The notes below the pieces were generated by a model, which worked only from the letters and a program-made list of their open reading frames with translations, searched no databases and was not told the DNA's origin. From Bacillus sp. RO3 (lineage in GTDB: Bacteria; Bacillota; Bacilli; Bacillales; Bacillaceae_B), in contig NZ_JAAXCV010000028.1 in assembly GCF_012911895.1 (NCBI RefSeq), forward strand, positions 1-64,000: 64,000 bases of DNA, written 5' to 3'. Positions within the stretch are counted from its first letter, which is position 1, and each line of letters opens with the position of its first letter. Both the position numbers and the translations under genes were made by a program. Below are positions 63,010 through 64,000 of this stretch, piece after piece.

Positions 63010-63549
63010 TTATAGTGATATAAAGACAAGGAGAAGAACCGTTCCTGCCACACCTGAAAAAGTAAAATAGGCCGACTTCCATTTCAATCCGGCACCCACC
63101 CACAGTAAACAATTCGAAAACAAGGTTATATACATAGGTGTAGAACGTCCATTCATGAACACATCCGTTGCTTCAATAGATACCAGAAGAAATATAAATG
63201 CTGAAGCCAGGTAGATGAGCAAGGGAGATTTTTGTTTTCTAGTATAATAAATTCCTAATCCTACTAATAATACGACAAAACTTGCCAAAATCGTTGTTTG
63301 CAAAACGATTGACAATTCAGTAAAATAAATGACAAATAATGAAATCGCTATCGCACCGATGGACAACAAAAAGTCTGTGAGAATGAATGTTCTTTTGTTA
63401 TCCTCCCTGACATACGGATCCATGCCCTCACCACCGGTATATAATGCAAGGAGATAGTCACAATAATGCTCTGGAAGCATGTTGGTTTGCTTCCAAAGTT
63501 GAATTTCATTTACGATCACTTCTTTTCTTGAAGCTTTTCCTGTGTTCAA
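63010..63549 (-). CDS. Unknown membrane protein upstream of the acyl-CoA dehydrogenase gene, 179 aa
   Basis: A soluble N-terminal ~55 residues (EIQLWKQTNMLPEHYCDYLL pattern, faintly like DUF2157 N-termini) precede five membrane helices (about 57-78, 83-105, 110-127, 135-155, 160-178). The TTG at 63549 is 8 nt behind AAAGGTG. The GTG at 63558 is inside that site. It lies between sigA and the acyl-CoA dehydrogenase gene. I do not recognise the family. Confidence 0.65.
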   Translation of the reverse strand: MNTGKASRKEVIVNEIQLWKQTNMLPEHYCDYLLALYTGGEGMDPYVREDNKRTFILTDFLLSIGAIAISLFVIYFTELSIVLQTTILASFVVLLVGLGIYYTRKQKSPLLIYLASAFIFLLVSIEATDVFMNGRSTPMYITLFSNCLLWVGAGLKWKSAYFTFSGVAGTVLLLVFISL

Positions 63550-63622
63550 TGTTGTCACACCTTTATTTGTTGAATCCTTTATGTACTTTCGTCAAAGAAG
63601 GCTGAATCTCCTTTTTTTAGAC

Positions 63623-63658
63623 AAAAAAAAACTACCTCTACGTACTATAGAGGCAGCA
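63623..63658 (-). terminator. Terminator of sigA
   Basis: CTGCCTCTA and TAGAGGTAG form a stem followed by a nine-base T-run on the minus strand, just after the sigA stop. Confidence 0.85.
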
Positions 63659-63665
63659 ACATATT

Positions 63666-64000
<335 letters not shown>

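Overview
The window comes from the chromosome of an endospore-forming, low-GC Gram-positive bacterium of the family Bacillaceae. From about 9.5 kb to the right end, gene content and order follow the comG-yqg-pst-yqf-sigA part of the Bacillus subtilis map: comGA, mgsR (yqgZ), yqgY, yqgX, yqgW, yqgV, yqgU, yqgT, yqgS, glcK (yqgR), yqgQ, gluP (yqgP), yqgO, yqgN, rpmG, the pst operon, pbpA, yqgE, sodA, yqgC, yqgB, yqfZ, ispG, yqfX, yqfW, zur, yqfU, yqfT, nfo, cshB, yqfQ, ispH, yqfO, trmK, cccA and sigA. It is not B. subtilis itself. There are inserted genes and a phoU, and the proteins are diverged. A marine Bacillus or Rossellomorea-type species is my guess, not something I can prove here.

Positions 1 to about 9537 are the right end of an integrated prophage or phage-like element. 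It holds a leftward early operon of tightly overlapping genes: Xre regulator, excisionase-like protein, small hypotheticals, an SMC-like ATPase with a CXXC hook, RecT, a YycJ-type metallo-beta-lactamase-fold protein, an AbrB copy and small zinc-ribbon proteins. A divergent CI-like repressor and a rightward tyrosine integrase complete it. The integrase ends 48 bp from the stop of a truncated comGA, so the element sits inside the competence pilus ATPase gene. The rest of comGA and comGB onward must lie beyond the left edge, if they are present.

From 10.5 to 27.5 kb comes a LysM protein, tRNA-Gln(TTG), a tandem covarying RNA-like repeat, the stress regulator MgsR and housekeeping or cell-envelope genes. 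These include an LTA synthase, a LysM-M14 peptidase, glucokinase, the rhomboid protease GluP and 5-formyl-THF cyclo-ligase. A GerA-family germination protein and a divergent unknown gene with a sigma-E-like promoter interrupt the B. subtilis order. At 27.5 to 32.1 kb an operon encodes an HTH-DUF4912 protein, a GH57-like/GT4 fusion, a sugar nucleotidyltransferase and an unknown protein. It may make or modify a glycan.

From 32.4 to 45.3 kb are pstSCAB-phoU under a textbook Pho box, pbpA, yqgE, sodA, yqgC, a Na/Pi cotransporter and yqgB. From 45.4 to 64 kb are a chemoreceptor, yqfZ, ispG, yqfX, yqfW, znuCB-zur with a Zur box, yqfU, yqfT, nfo, cshB, the VrrA-like yqfQ, ispH, yqfO-trmK, cccA, an acyl-CoA dehydrogenase, a membrane protein and the 3' end of sigA. 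Both [4Fe-4S] enzymes that end the MEP isoprenoid pathway (IspG, IspH), zinc homeostasis and phosphate uptake are the main metabolic themes.
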